64,000 nt of DNA from Bisporella sp. PMI_857 (Eukaryota > Ascomycota > Leotiomycetes > Helotiales > Helotiaceae). Under the pieces are notes generated by a model. That model was not told the origin of the DNA and made no database searches. It was given only the letters and a program-made list of their open reading frames with translations. This document shows, in pieces, positions 22,453 through 33,442 of the stretch. The stretch is taken from positions 1 to 64,000 of the forward strand of contig JAJSPD010000045.1 in NCBI GenBank assembly GCA_021307315.1, given 5' to 3'. How positions within the stretch are numbered: the first letter of the stretch is position 1; every line of letters starts with the position of its first letter. Position numbers and translations under genes: made by a program.

Positions 22453-23868
22453 CTCTCTGATTTATTTTAGATGCTATTTAGAAATGATTACAGCCCAACT
22501 CAGTAGTGAGTGCTGAGTGAACTTTTATTGATGAATAAGGCCGAAGGTGTGAGATTGAAACTTTCAACAGGGACGCGAGTTTGGGGGGAGGGGGAGAATC
22601 CGCTGACCAGGCGGCTCCCTATTTGTGATCTTCCCGGCCATACATGCATCTCAGGATTCTTTACTACGTTCATAATAGACCTAGGTACACACATCGCGAC
22701 TTCATGTCAAAGGGTGTATACTGTAGACGAATGCGCATCCCGAAGGCCAAGAAAAAGGGCAGGGACAATGTTGGAACTTTCCAAAGCAAAGCTGGCAGTC
22801 AGCGCGGCAAAATGTAGGGCAAAAAACTAATTCATTGAGTGTTCGGAGTGACACTGATTTATAGTCTACGTGAAATTATATCGTAATTATTATAGCACGT
22901 GCAGGGATCGTTATACACTAATTAAAAATCGTTGAGGATTGATTCGTGTGGCGAGCTGATATGAGTTTGCGCGCCACGGCAACTGCAAGGCTGATAATAA
23001 TTTCTAGTGGTAGTAAAGCTTTCAAACTCGGATAAGACCCATTTTGTAAGTATTATGAGTTGTAAGAGCTCAATAGTAGAACTGTACTTAAAGAACTCTG
23101 TTCCGCTATAAAAGGAGACTTGTCACAAATCATGTGCGAGGGCGATGATACGAACATAGTCTCCTAGTAGAAAGGGTTCAGAGTGTTCGGGAGTGGCCAC
23201 AGAACACAACTTATATAAAAAGATCAGAGATAACGATGTGTACACAGAGTTTGCAATACTTAGAGTCAAAGTGCCCATCATTTTTTTTCGGCACGGCGGC
23301 TTTCTCGCCAGGCAGGGACGGACGTTGGAGATCTTTGCCGAGTCTTAACCGAACCTTTCATCAGACTCCACCATGAGCCGCAAGAGTTCCTGCATTAGAA
23401 TCCAACTAAAGTCATGTTTGTGATTCTACATCTACGAGGCTGTTCTACACCTCAAGAGTGGGGAAAATTAAGAGCCGACAGAGTGCTGGAAGGCACAGGA
23501 ATGCTGCAGAAAGGTAGGAAGTGGAAGAATGAGAAGCGTTGAAGTGACGGAAGTCTCGGAGAGCTAGAATCAAGGTCCCTAAGTTTGCAAAGTGTATATA
23601 TTACAACCAATAACAAGACATACTTGATCCTCCCCTACCAATGCCCGGAGAAATTTGCAATGCAGGTATTCGTCCCTAACCTGCAGCGCGGGGTAGTCCA
23701 TCCAGTGAAGTCATCCTGTGCCTACCGGTCAAGCTCCTCGGCAGATGATCACCGATCAGTCAGTCACCTTGCAAACGCCACCTCCAAGACACTACGGCAG
23801 CATACTCCAATTCAGAAACCCCTTAGAAGAAGAATATCTCTGACTGTATCTGACTGATCCTAAAGAAA
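22453..23868. other. divergent intergenic region, no gene seen
   Basis: It separates the start codons of the minus-strand membrane-anchored gene and the plus-strand permease. Frames at 22510-22830 and 23585-23857 are open but have no similarity or splice support. I recognise no promoter element with confidence. Confidence 0.5.
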
Positions 23869-25683
23869 ATGTCGCAGCTCTCCAAGTTCAAGGAGGCGCG
23901 GTCGACAAACGGTACCACAAATGCCGTGACACACCTTTCCAATCCGGAAAAACAGGAATTTTCGGAGACGGAAAACTCTAAGGATGGTACAATGCTACCA
24001 GCGGATTCTCAGTTGAAGGCAGAAATGGAGAGGCGGGTTGTGAGGAAGTTGGATAAACGGCTGGTCCCTCTTGTTATGGGATTATGTAGGTTGTCGAGCA
24101 TTAGAATCGAGCAAGTTGAGCTGACTTTATTTAAGATGCGCTTGCATATTTAGATCGTTCGAATATAGGGTATGTATTCCTTTCAGACTAGTCAAAACGC
24201 CACTCTTCGTTATGGCGTCTTAGTTAGGGGGTCTCAAACATTCTCAATTTAGCCGCTTCAAAGCTCTTGAAGTATCAGAATGAGCTCTAATGCTAGAATT
24301 CATTGCCGGTTCAAATCGAAGATCCTCACTAACCAGACTATAGCAACGCCAAGATCGCAGGCATGGAGAAAGACCTCACCCTCTCTTCCTCGGAATACCA
24401 GTGGCTCCTCACCATGTTCTACATCTCTTACATCCTCTTCGAATGGTTCGCCCTAATGTGGAAGATCCTCCCGCCACATATCTGGGCCACCATCTGCGTC
24501 CTAGGCTGGGGCCTCACCGCAACGCTGCAATCGGCCACCTACTCGTTCTCCGGTATGATGGCAGCGCGGTTCTTCCTCGGGCTCTTCGAAGCCGGCTATG
24601 CGCCCGGCGTGCCGTATCTCCTAAGCTTCTTCTACCTAAGGCACGAGATCGGCGTGCGGATCGGGATATTTGTGTCGGCGGCGCCTTTGGCCACGTGTTT
24701 TGCTGGCGCGTTGGCGTATGGAATTACGAGCGGGGATGATGACGGCAGGATCGCGAATTGGAGGTTGTTGTTCTTAGTGGAGGGATTGCCGACGGTATTG
24801 GCTGGCGCGGCGGCGTTTTGGTTTCTGCCCGATAGTCCTGAGAAAGCTTCATTTCTGACAGAGGAGGACAAAGCTATTACCAGGACGCGGGGAGTACAGC
24901 AAGTTGGACAGGAGACTGCGCATCGAGTTGGTGGTATCAAGTTCGAGGATGTTGGGGCTGCATTACTAGATTTGAAGGTCAGAAAGTCTCATATCATCTT
25001 GACTCTGTGCTATTAGACCCTTGACATGCTAAATCTGAGGATAGAACTACTTCACCGCACTTATGTACTTTTCCTGTAACGTCTCCTACAGCTCTCTTCC
25101 CGTCTTCCTCCCTACCATCATCAAAGAAATGGGGTTCTCCTCCATTAACGCGCAAGGCCTTTCGGCACCCCCATACTTCCTTGCCTTCCTCCTCGTGATC
25201 ATAACAACATACATCTCAGACCGCACTCAACAGCGTGGGCTCACTATCATAATCCTCTCCTTCATCGGAGCGCTAGGCTACATTCTCCTCTCTACCACCT
25301 CCGCGACTGGACCAAGGTACACAGGCGTGTTCTTCGCTGCCGCCGGCATCTTCCCCTGCATCGGGAACATCCTGCCCTGGGTGCTGAATAATCAGGGCAG
25401 CGACACGAAACGAGGGACGGGTATTGCGATACTGAATTTCATTGGACAGTGTGGGCCCGTCCTGGGGACAAGGTTGTATCCGGCGAAGGAAGGACCGTAT
25501 TATAGGAAGGGGATGTGGATATGTGCGGGGTTTATGATTTTCAATGGCTTCTTGGCTTTGGGTTTGAGGACGCTGCTAGTGTTGGAGAACAGGAGGCTTG
25601 ATAGAAAATACGGTGTTGTTCAGCCGGTGCATGGCGAGGCAGGGAAGGAGAACGATGGGCCAAACTTTCGCTATGTCCTATGA
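23869..25683 (+). CDS. MFS permease of the Dal5 (allantoate/anion:cation symporter) family
   Basis: Four exons, 23869-24085, 24136-24169, 24344-24977 and 25045-25683, encode 507 residues, the usual length of the family. The 34-nt second exon is identified because it restores the canonical YALAYLDRSNIGNAKIAG segment between the first exon and the rest. LDRSNIGNAK, the aromatic-rich span 2 and FFLGLFEAGYAPG (span 4-5) are signature motifs of Dal5-like carriers, which import allantoate, vitamins, nicotinate-like anions and similar solutes across the plasma membrane. The exact substrate is not readable. Exons 3 and 4 are visibly richer in G+C than their introns and surroundings. Confidence 0.92.
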
Positions 25684-25876
25684 TTGGATGTCAGATTCCT
25701 TAGGAATATAAAAAGGGTTGAAAAGAAAGGAGACTATGCACTAGCGTGTTTAAATAATGCTCCTATGGGGAACTATTAAGGATTACACCCACACATGCTT
25801 CAGACTGAAGCTCACCGAGCACCCGTGTCCACACTAACCATCTGTTTATTCAGTTGATATACACCCGCCCCCATCC

Positions 25877-26644
25877 TCACCACAAACTATATTTCTCAGG
25901 TCTTTTCGCACAGCGAGGGATATCATGGTCCATATGATACGCGAGAAGAACGCCGTCCACAAATTGCGTATTGCATAGCCCGCATATGAACCAATCAAAT
26001 TCATTTTGCGGCGGAGGATAATCTGACAATCGCATCTCAGGCATACGCAGCCGCTCTTGCGTTTCTCTCTCCAGGTCCCGTAACATCTCTGCTTGCGCTG
26101 CGAATTCGGAAGCAGTACGTGGCCAAGGAAGAAGTTGCTTTGTAGGCGCTTCCTGCTTAATGTGGGGTTTGAGGTCGGGTTTGAATAAGTCTCTTAAATG
26201 CTCGAGGATACGGTGAGACGTATGCACCCGTTCCTCATATATGGCAGCCTCTAGAGGCATGTATCCGTTATCTTCAGCTTCTTCTTTCTTATCGCTCTTT
26301 CCTGCTGGACTTCTCGCCGAGCTCGCAAGTCTTTCTTGGGTAGATCGATGCGACCGTTGGCTTTTGTCTGTTTTGTAATTAGATGTACGGCAGCCTACGT
26401 CTATGTGGGTTGATCTCGAATATTCCGAATGTTCTGGATAAAAATGCTGTGGATATGGGTCAGTAGGGTAGATCCTAAGGCACCTCAGATCTAGTGGCTC
26501 TTGTTTCATCGATTCCTGCATGAGGGGCTGGTCCATTTTCTCAACAGCTGCTTGTGTCGGCTCAAATCTTTTTGTCTCGTCAGGATATTGTTTATGGAAG
26601 AAGAGTGAGTAGGCATGTATAGAAGAGGTGGTTTTAAGATGCAT
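25877..26644 (-). CDS. hypothetical protein with C-terminal zinc-finger-like motif
   Basis: A single uninterrupted frame from ATG at 26644 encodes 255 residues. The last 35 residues contain C221, C224, H237, H240 and C245, i.e. a C-x2-C-x12-H-x2-H pattern like a degenerate C2H2 finger. The rest is polar and rich in Lys, Glu, Pro and Tyr with no recognised domain. It is convergent with the permease gene (stop codons 193 bp apart). Zinc or nucleic-acid binding is inferred from the pattern alone. Confidence 0.6.
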   Translation of the reverse strand: MHLKTTSSIHAYSLFFHKQYPDETKRFEPTQAAVEKMDQPLMQESMKQEPLDLRCLRIYPTDPYPQHFYPEHSEYSRSTHIDVGCRTSNYKTDKSQRSHRSTQERLASSARSPAGKSDKKEEAEDNGYMPLEAAIYEERVHTSHRILEHLRDLFKPDLKPHIKQEAPTKQLLPWPRTASEFAAQAEMLRDLERETQERLRMPEMRLSDYPPPQNEFDWFICGLCNTQFVDGVLLAYHMDHDIPRCAKRPEKYSLW

Positions 26645-27897
26645 TCAGAATCTGCGTGATTCAGATTTAAAAGGTCGAATATAGTGATTGTAATATGCCT
26701 GGAGCCATGAAACAATTTCCTAAACTATGAACAATCTGAATAAATTTATGTCAAAGGGCAGTTGTCCGAGCTCTGGAACAAGTCCTGGATGATGTGCCTA
26801 AGGAGAAAATAGGAGATGATTCAGATAACAAGCTGATTAAATTTTGAGCTACCAACAGACTGCTAGTCTCGCATATTCTAAAGTATCACTGAATGTAAGG
26901 AGAATGAAATCTTGGGACAAGCTTAGCCAACCCACCCCCCCTCCCAAAAAAAAGCAAATGCGTCACAAATCCAATGGAGTATTTTTAATCCCATACCTTG
27001 TTGTGAACACCTTAAACCTTGCTGATTTAAGAATGGCCCTGCTTCTATCATCAACTTGCCTTATTAATCGTCAAGATCTTGAGATTTCCACGCATGATGT
27101 CGTCGTGGTTGGTGCAGCCATGGTTGAGAAATATTCACGACATCTGACCATGGGATTAAATAACATACGCCATGAAGACAAGGCTTTGCTGTGTGTTCAT
27201 TGACTTAGAGCCTCCATAAGTTTTCCTTTAATACTGAAGATGTTGGGCCAAGGATACCAAGCCTTAACAGGTTCTAAATACCTGCCATCTACATATTTTT
27301 AGTTCTCGGATACTCTGGCTTAGGCTAAATAGGCAATGCGTTATACATAAGTCAGTGGATTATCCTCCTTACCAAATAAAAGCTCGACCAGCGCCAACGG
27401 AGTCTGAGTACGTAATGTCGAGTATCGATATGACTCTAGTATCCATTCAGGCATGTTGAATTGGATAATTTCTGTTATCGAGCCAATAGTATCGATATTG
27501 AGCTAGAGATTCAACTTCGTCAGCTTTGGCGACACAAGGTGTTGCATGCCCAGGAGCCCAATCATAGCCCATATATGAGTGGTGAGAGGAAGTGTTGCAG
27601 CAAAGACTTTTGGTCACATGAAAAGTGGGCCAAGAGGTAGGACATCCAAACTTATAATCTTCCTTCCACCTGCATTTCAAACATCCTGTTTCCGCAAATC
27701 TGCCAAAACCATTTCTTTATTACCAAAAAATTCACGGAAGAATACGTCAGGGTTCTATATTAGCGCACCGGAATCCTCGGAAACCGGAACAGTGATTGAC
27801 ACATTTACTATACGGCATCTTTTGAGAACGTTCAGCCAGCTTGACTGTATCGCAAAGACATTCGGTTCTTGAAGCGAAGGAACTCGTAGATTTCATC
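26645..27897. other. intergenic, no gene seen
   Basis: AT-rich sequence. A frame at 26844-27203 starts from TTG and has no similarity. The final part would contain the promoter of the NIF3/PII-like gene. Nothing else is supported. Confidence 0.5.
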
Positions 27898-28323
27898 ATG
27901 TCCACTATTCCGCGCTTCAAGCTAGTCTTCTTTGTGCCTCCCGAAGCGCTTGAAGTATGCAAGGCTGCAATCTTCGGCGCGGGTGCTGGTCGGTATCCAG
28001 GCCCAGGAAATTACACTGAATGTGCTTTCATCACTTTGGGTACAGGTCAATTCCGCCCCGGAGACAAAGCAAATCCACATTTGGGGAGGGTAGGTGTTCT
28101 TGAGGAAGTCAAGGAGGCGAGAGTCGAAACGATTTGTGTTGGCGAAGAGGTCGCGAGAAAGGCTGTGGAGGCACTTAAGGGGCAAGTTCTTCGTTCTTTC
28201 TTGACACCCATAAGGATCTATTACGAGCCGCTTATCCTTCATGCCGTTTGCTAATCCGAAACTTAAAGTGCTCATCCATATGAGGAACCTGCGTACGAGG
28301 TGTTTCGATTATTGGACTTTTGA
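27898..28323 (+). CDS. NIF3/YqfO-type PII-like small protein
   Basis: Two exons, 27898-28181 and 28269-28323, encode 112 residues. Conserved segments are FKLVFFVPPEALE, IFGAGAGRYPG, TLGTGQFRPG and, after the intron, AHPYEEPAYEV. These match the PII-like insertion domain of bacterial YqfO/NIF3-family proteins, which in fungi occurs as a free-standing protein. The reaction, if any, is unknown; such proteins are often mislabelled GTP cyclohydrolase 1 type 2. The 87-bp intron begins GCAAGT rather than GT and ends AG after a GCTAAT branch site. It is the only junction I found that gives the AHPYEEP continuation, so a GC-AG intron is proposed. The coding frame upstream of the ATG is open but lacks another ATG. 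Confidence 0.88.
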
Positions 28324-29576
28324 GTTCGGAATCCAAGTGCGGAACAAATTCGCGGGCTCGTGCCGGTAGACCACGGCTATAGCTTGTAAATTCAAGAACT
28401 AGGGTCACGGTTTTCATATAGGCGCTTTGTCTTGAAGAGCATTAGGAATTCTTGAAAGGTATAGGACTATGTGCAATACGGGAACAAATCGTTTATGCCT
28501 CAGGCGACAATGCTATTTATTAGATGCCAAGACATGCTAACCTCCATTTCTCAAGACGTCTTGATACCATTATTTCAAGCCCGTCCCGCCTCTCCAAGCC
28601 TCCACAAGCTAGATACTCTCACCTATCCCACTTTTGACTTAAGTTGCTCCAAACTTTATGGTGGGGGGCTGCGGGAACGGCTTTCGGCCCTTCTGAAGCT
28701 CCAGGAAGAGAGATGAAATGCCCGAGCCGAAGCCAGTGTCCCTTTAGTCTAGCTCGTTTTCCTAGGACTTTCTACCGGTTTTCTGCTTTCGTTATTATGT
28801 ATTATCGGGGTTCCGTTTCCCACTTTTGAAAAGCGCCTCGTGGCCGATGTTGGGTACCCAGCTCATCAATGGTATCATCAAGCTACATTACCGTCGTTAT
28901 TGTTATTCAAGTTTGCGAATCTCCCTCTGCTCTCAGTAGTCTTTCAGTATTCTTTCAGTATTTTACTAGACATCATTGGTGAGTCTATACATCACCTACT
29001 GTCTCGTTTGATCCGCCTGCATAGCAAAGCAGTGTGCCTCTACAGTTTGCGGCAATCACCTCGGCATCTATCCCAAAACAGAGGCTCTATGTGCTCATTC
29101 CTGTTGTACGACTCACGGATAAATATGTTATTAATACGGATCATAGCTCAACATTGGTCGAAAACGGTTCGTGAAGCGTCATCTTTCACCTGGAACTTTT
29201 TTTTTGTTGTTTGTTGTTCGGCCCTTCTTCTCCTTCCCCGCATTGGCCCGCGTGAAGAGACCTGGAGACACCCCGCAAAACCATTCGCCGGAGTATAACC
29301 GGCATCCACAATAACGACTCTTGGGGAAAACGTCCGGAGGATAGTCAAGTCTGCAAGGGAGGCACCGCTTGCTAGATCTATCAAGTGATTTATACTTGTG
29401 GAGTCGAAAAAATGACGTGTGGGCCGTCAATTTTTGACCCAGCATCGTGGCTCAAGATCGTGCTAGCGGGCATACCAGAAAATATAAAAGCCTCTATATC
29501 TCTGAATGATACTATCCATAGCTGCACAGAGAGTACCGTTACTAAAGCCAGCTTGAATCCCTTCTTATACCTGGCT
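28324..29576. other. intergenic, with carboxylesterase promoter at the right end
   Basis: No supported gene. Frames such as 28840-29298 are not family-like. A TATA box lies at 29483-29489, and the frame upstream of the esterase ATG is open by chance. Confidence 0.55.
29483..29489 (+). promoter_or_regulatory. TATA box of the carboxylesterase gene
   Basis: TATAAAA 88-94 bp upstream of the ATG at 29577, a plausible distance giving a leader of about 60 nt. It supports the 29577 start over any codon further upstream. Confidence 0.55.
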
Positions 29577-31335
29577 ATGCCTCAACTCCAAATGTTGTCA
29601 AATCTAGCCTTCTTAATCGTGCCTTTCCTGGCTACCTTGTCTGCTTCCGCTCTCTCATCTCGTCAGGATTCTCCAACGGTGCGAACTCTCAATGGAACAT
29701 ACTCTGGTATCTACAGCTTGGAGTACAATCAAGACTTCTTCCTTGGCATCCCATATGCGCAGCCGCCTCTAGGTGATCTTCGCTTCCGCCAAGCACAACC
29801 TCTAAACACGTCATGGACCGAAACGAAAACCGCAACTGAGTATTCACCAGAATGTATTGGCTATGGAAGTGATCAATGGGTACTGGGAAACAAAATCTCG
29901 GAAGATTGCTTGACTTTGAATGTTGTTAGACCCAGTGACGCTACTGGGTCTTTGCCAGTCGCTGTATGGATCCACGGAGGTGGTTTGAGACAAGGAGGCA
30001 ATGCTGATCCACGATACAATCTATCACGTATTATTCAGCAGTCAGTATATTCCGGGTCTCCTATCATCGCCGTAAGCATAAACTACAGACTTAGTGGTTG
30101 GGGCTTTCTGTTTGGCAAGGAAATCGCAGCCGCAGGCGCGGCGAATATCGGTATCAGAGACCAACGATTAGCGCTGCACTGGGTTCAAGAAAATATCGCT
30201 GCTTTTGGAGGAAACCCAGCAAAGGTCACGATTTTTGGAGAGAGCGCTGGAGGTTGGAGTGTTGGGACTCAGTTGATTGCTTATGGAGGTCGAGATGATG
30301 GACTCTTCCGTGGAGCAATCTCTCAGAGTGGTGCTCCAGCAGGTTTGGCACCGCCAACACTGACTGCGGAATTATGGCAGCCATATTACGAAAAGATCAC
30401 AAAGGCAACAAACTGTTCTGGTACCGCGGATAGCCTCGCCTGCTTGCGCCAAGTGCCTGTTGATGTTCTTAGTAATGTTTTCAATAGCTCAGTCACCACT
30501 GGAGCTCCCCTTCAGCCAGTTGTAGATGGCGACTTTATTCCCGATACTCCTACGACTCTGCTCCGTGATGGCAAATTCCTTAAAGTACCATACCTCCTCG
30601 GCGCCAACCACGACGAAGGGACCGCCTTTGGGAGGCGAGGCATTAACACAACCGAGCAATTTCTCGGTACCCTCACCGCAGCTGGAATTGACAACGCAAC
30701 AGCAGCCACAGTAGCCGCTGTCTACCCTGATATCCCGGAAATTGGTATTCCTCCAACCTTTGAAGGACGGCCGCCTGCTTCTCTAAGATATGGATCCCAA
30801 TTTAAGCGAGCTGCTGCTTTTGGTGGTGATACAAAGATGCACGCTCCACGTCGGTTGACAAGTCAAGCATGGGCGAAGCATAATGTCACTAGCTATAGCT
30901 ACGTCTTCAATGTAATGCCGAACGGAGTGGATTATACTACTGGAGCAACACACTTCCAGGAAGTTGCATTTGTATTCTATAATCTTGAAGGAGACGGGTA
31001 CAAGAATGTTGTGGCTGTTCCGCCATTCGAGGGGAAGCCAGAAAGTTATTCGCAGTTGGCAAGATTGATGTCAAGGATGTGGATCAGCTTCATCGTGGAT
31101 GGCGATCCAAATAACTCTGGCGGTAAGTTGACCAAGATCTCCCTGGGAAGGCAATGACTAACCGTTTCTTGTAGTTAGCGCTATTTACTGGCCGGAGTAT
31201 ACTTTGGACAAACCCCGTAATATTATTTTTGATACTAATGTCACGGCACTGGCGTATGTGCAACCAGACACCTATCGCGCGGAAGGTATTGAGTATGTAT
31301 CAACGCATATTCTCACAACCCTAGGGTCAATATAA
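29577..31335 (+). CDS. secreted type-B carboxylesterase/lipase
   Basis: Exons 29577-31122 and 31175-31335 (52-bp intron, GTAAGT donor and CTAAC branch) encode 568 residues. An N-terminal hydrophobic signal peptide ends near SASALSS. Family marks of the alpha/beta-hydrolase COesterase type: EDCLTLNV, the HGGG oxyanion segment, nucleophile S223 in GESAGG, acid E347 in HDEGT and H459 in ATHFQE. It should hydrolyse carboxylic esters outside the cell. The start is placed after the TATA box; a second Met five codons later is also possible. The last codons are uncertain, because a short further intron near 31292 cannot be excluded, though it would be too short for normal splicing. Confidence 0.9.
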
Positions 31336-31808
31336 TATGTGCGTGCATAGAATATAATGAATAATATTACTCAAATCACAGCGCACTGTATTGCCACTAC
31401 CATGTTCCTTGGTGCAAATATTAGAAAAGTTAAAGTCATGCTCTGAAAAGAGACCAGTGACCAAAACCATCTTGAGTTCTATACCGATTGAAAGTAGTCC
31501 CGGATAATCCAAGATAAAGCATTGATTAGAATAGAGAATTTTTCATTTACTAGCTAGAAAGGTCATCAGACAAGCATAGGACTCCTCGGAAGCACGGCCA
31601 CTATGAAATAGTAAGTCGCATTCAATGTGTGTTGGCTATGACGGCAAATACAAAGAAAAGAAAAGAGTATTCCTCTCTGGAGTTGACCGAACAAATTAAT
31701 ACCTTCTGTAGCGCTCTCAAGTATACAAAATATAAGTTCCTGTTTACTGAAAAGTACTCTAGAGCTACTCAAATCTCTCGAAGACCTAACAAGCTCAAAT
31801 CCACACGA
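31336..31808. other. intergenic, no gene seen
   Basis: Presumed 3' flanks of the esterase (+) and of the candidate secreted protein (-). A 105-codon frame overlapping 31629-31946 has no similarity and runs antisense to the candidate gene. Confidence 0.5.
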
Positions 31809-32075
31809 TCAATACATATAATACCCCTCACAGAAACTATATTCAGTATTGGGAAGTCCGGACCTACAAGCAAGGTGCATGCATACGAAAGGCTTGTGCG
31901 TGCCAAAATTAGGAGCCGAGCATATCTTATATGTCTTCGGCCGTGAAGGTGAAGTATTCGGCAAAGGAGGGAAATTGCCGTAATGCTGTCTGTCTACGAG
32001 AGTGGGTGGGGCGCTTGAGATTGGCGAAACTGCTGCCAGGATCGGGAGTACGAACATAGTAACTAAGAACTTCAT
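31809..32075 (-). CDS. candidate small secreted cysteine-containing protein
   Basis: An ATG at 32075 opens an 88-residue frame. The first 22 residues (MKFLVTMFVLPILAAVSPIS then SAPP) are a textbook signal peptide. The mature part would be about 66 residues with four cysteines (ICS, VCM, ACR, FCE), enough for two disulphides, and many aromatics. This size and layout resemble fungal effector-like secreted proteins, but no family is recognised. It is a single exon and expression is unproven. Confidence 0.5.
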   Translation of the reverse strand: MKFLVTMFVLPILAAVSPISSAPPTLVDRQHYGNFPPLPNTSPSRPKTYKICSAPNFGTHKPFVCMHLACRSGLPNTEYSFCEGYYMY

Positions 32076-32985
32076 TTATGTTCTGTGTATTCTGGAGGTA
32101 AGGAGTAGATATCGGGGACTATCACTTGGAGTTCCCTGTAAAGAGATATTTCTTCGATTTAAGTGTTCTAGAAGCCTTCTTTGAACCGAAATATAGGAGT
32201 GAAATTCGCCAGTGGCGTTTCGTGGTCAGTCAACAGTATTAAGGTATGCGTTCTAGAACCCTTCTTTTGCGGATGAGTGGGCTGTTTAGTCGGTCTAGCT
32301 GAGATAGCAATACTATGGCAGGGGCTCGCTTGTTTTCCCGACAATGGCATCATACTCCTTTGCCAAATTTCCTAAAAAGTAACATGCAATGCCAGAATGT
32401 ACAGTTTTAACGTAGTGCACTAGAAAGTAAGACAGAGCCATTGAGAGGCATTCTACCTAACTCAAGAAGATCCTCCTGCTAAAGAACATTTTCAGAACTT
32501 CATATGACCATGAATATGGGAAGATTTGAGAAGCTAAAGTGATCATATTCAAAATATGTTTGAAATATTGCCTTTGGAGATTATTGAATAGTTATTTGCT
32601 GATGCACTCGTCATGCCAACACTTGACATGTGACGCTCCTTGCTCAAACCACGCGGCTCTTCCTGCCCATTGAACACCAAGGGTGGACTCATACTGAGGT
32701 AGGTGAAGCATCAATCGTGATGTCAAAATAAGAAGGTCGGTGAGATACATGTTGCACAATTCCGGGTTTGGGAGAGAGGAAGGATGAGTACAGTATTTCG
32801 GTGTTAGGCAACCATAATTTTAACTTTTTAATTTTCACTCAGTGCATTTCAGCAAGACACGGGATATATTCTTGATTTGGCTATGGATTGATCTAAGACT
32901 TAAGTATCATCTAGAGTCACAAGAATATCGGATACGACAGTTTGCGTCTAAACCGCAGGGTCTGAGAAGTAATCTTGCCCCTGTT

Positions 32986-33117
32986 GCTATTCCTAATGTT
33001 GCCACAAGGTCCCGAAATCCCAGCCTCGAGGTCCCGATTTGATACCGATTTGATATAGATATCAAACCGGGACCTCGAGGCTGGGATTTCGTGACCTTGT
33101 GGCAACATTAGGAATAG
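32986..33117. repeat. long near-perfect palindrome (59-bp arms)
   Basis: Arms 32986-33044 and 33059-33117 are reverse complements with about two to three mismatches; the loop is about 14 bp. The arm begins GCTATTCCTAATGTTGCCAC. A transcript would fold into a stable 59-bp hairpin. It is not a coding sequence. Confidence 0.85.
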
Positions 33118-33126
33118 CTTCGTACA

Positions 33127-33230
33127 GGCCAAATAATTAACAGTGGAGAACTAATTCAAGGCTGCACATCGCAGACATGCCAGGCACAGCTGTCATCGCC
33201 AAGAGTACTCCACTGTGAATTATTTGGGCC
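33127..33230. repeat. second inverted repeat, about 26-bp arms
   Basis: The left arm at about 33127-33152 (GGCCAAATAATTAACAGTGG) pairs with 33205-33230 (reverse complement GGCCCAAATAATTCACAGTG), allowing one 1-nt offset and one mismatch. It sits 9 bp from the preceding palindrome, so the two may be parts of one compound foldback element. Confidence 0.65.
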
Positions 33231-33442
33231 CGACGAAAGTATCAGTGTGATCGCGACAAGATAAACAGCCTGACTCCCGGCTCTCCGAAAGTATATGCCG
33301 AATCCGATCCACGTTTCCGCAACTATTGAAGCGGGACTAGTTAAGTTAGCTAATGTTGTATGCATATAAAATGGAACTTGACATACAATCAATTTTTACT
33401 AGAAATGGATTACTATGGTGTAGACCAATCCATGCAGAGCAA

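Larger units (their letters stand above)
32076..33442. other. intergenic with two foldback repeats
   Basis: Gene-free apart from two adjacent inverted repeats at 32986-33117 and 33127-33230. The leftmost part would hold the promoter of the candidate secreted protein. Confidence 0.55.

Noticed and set aside
24308..24317. GGTTCAAATC, resembling a tRNA B box
   Set aside because: It lies inside intron 2 of the permease, with no A box or cloverleaf stems around it.
26844..27203. 119-codon plus-strand frame
   Set aside because: Starts from TTG in AT-rich DNA and shows no similarity.
28840..29298. 152-codon plus-strand frame
   Set aside because: Cys/Leu/Ser-rich but without recognisable domain; no TATA or splice context, and the start codon is poor.
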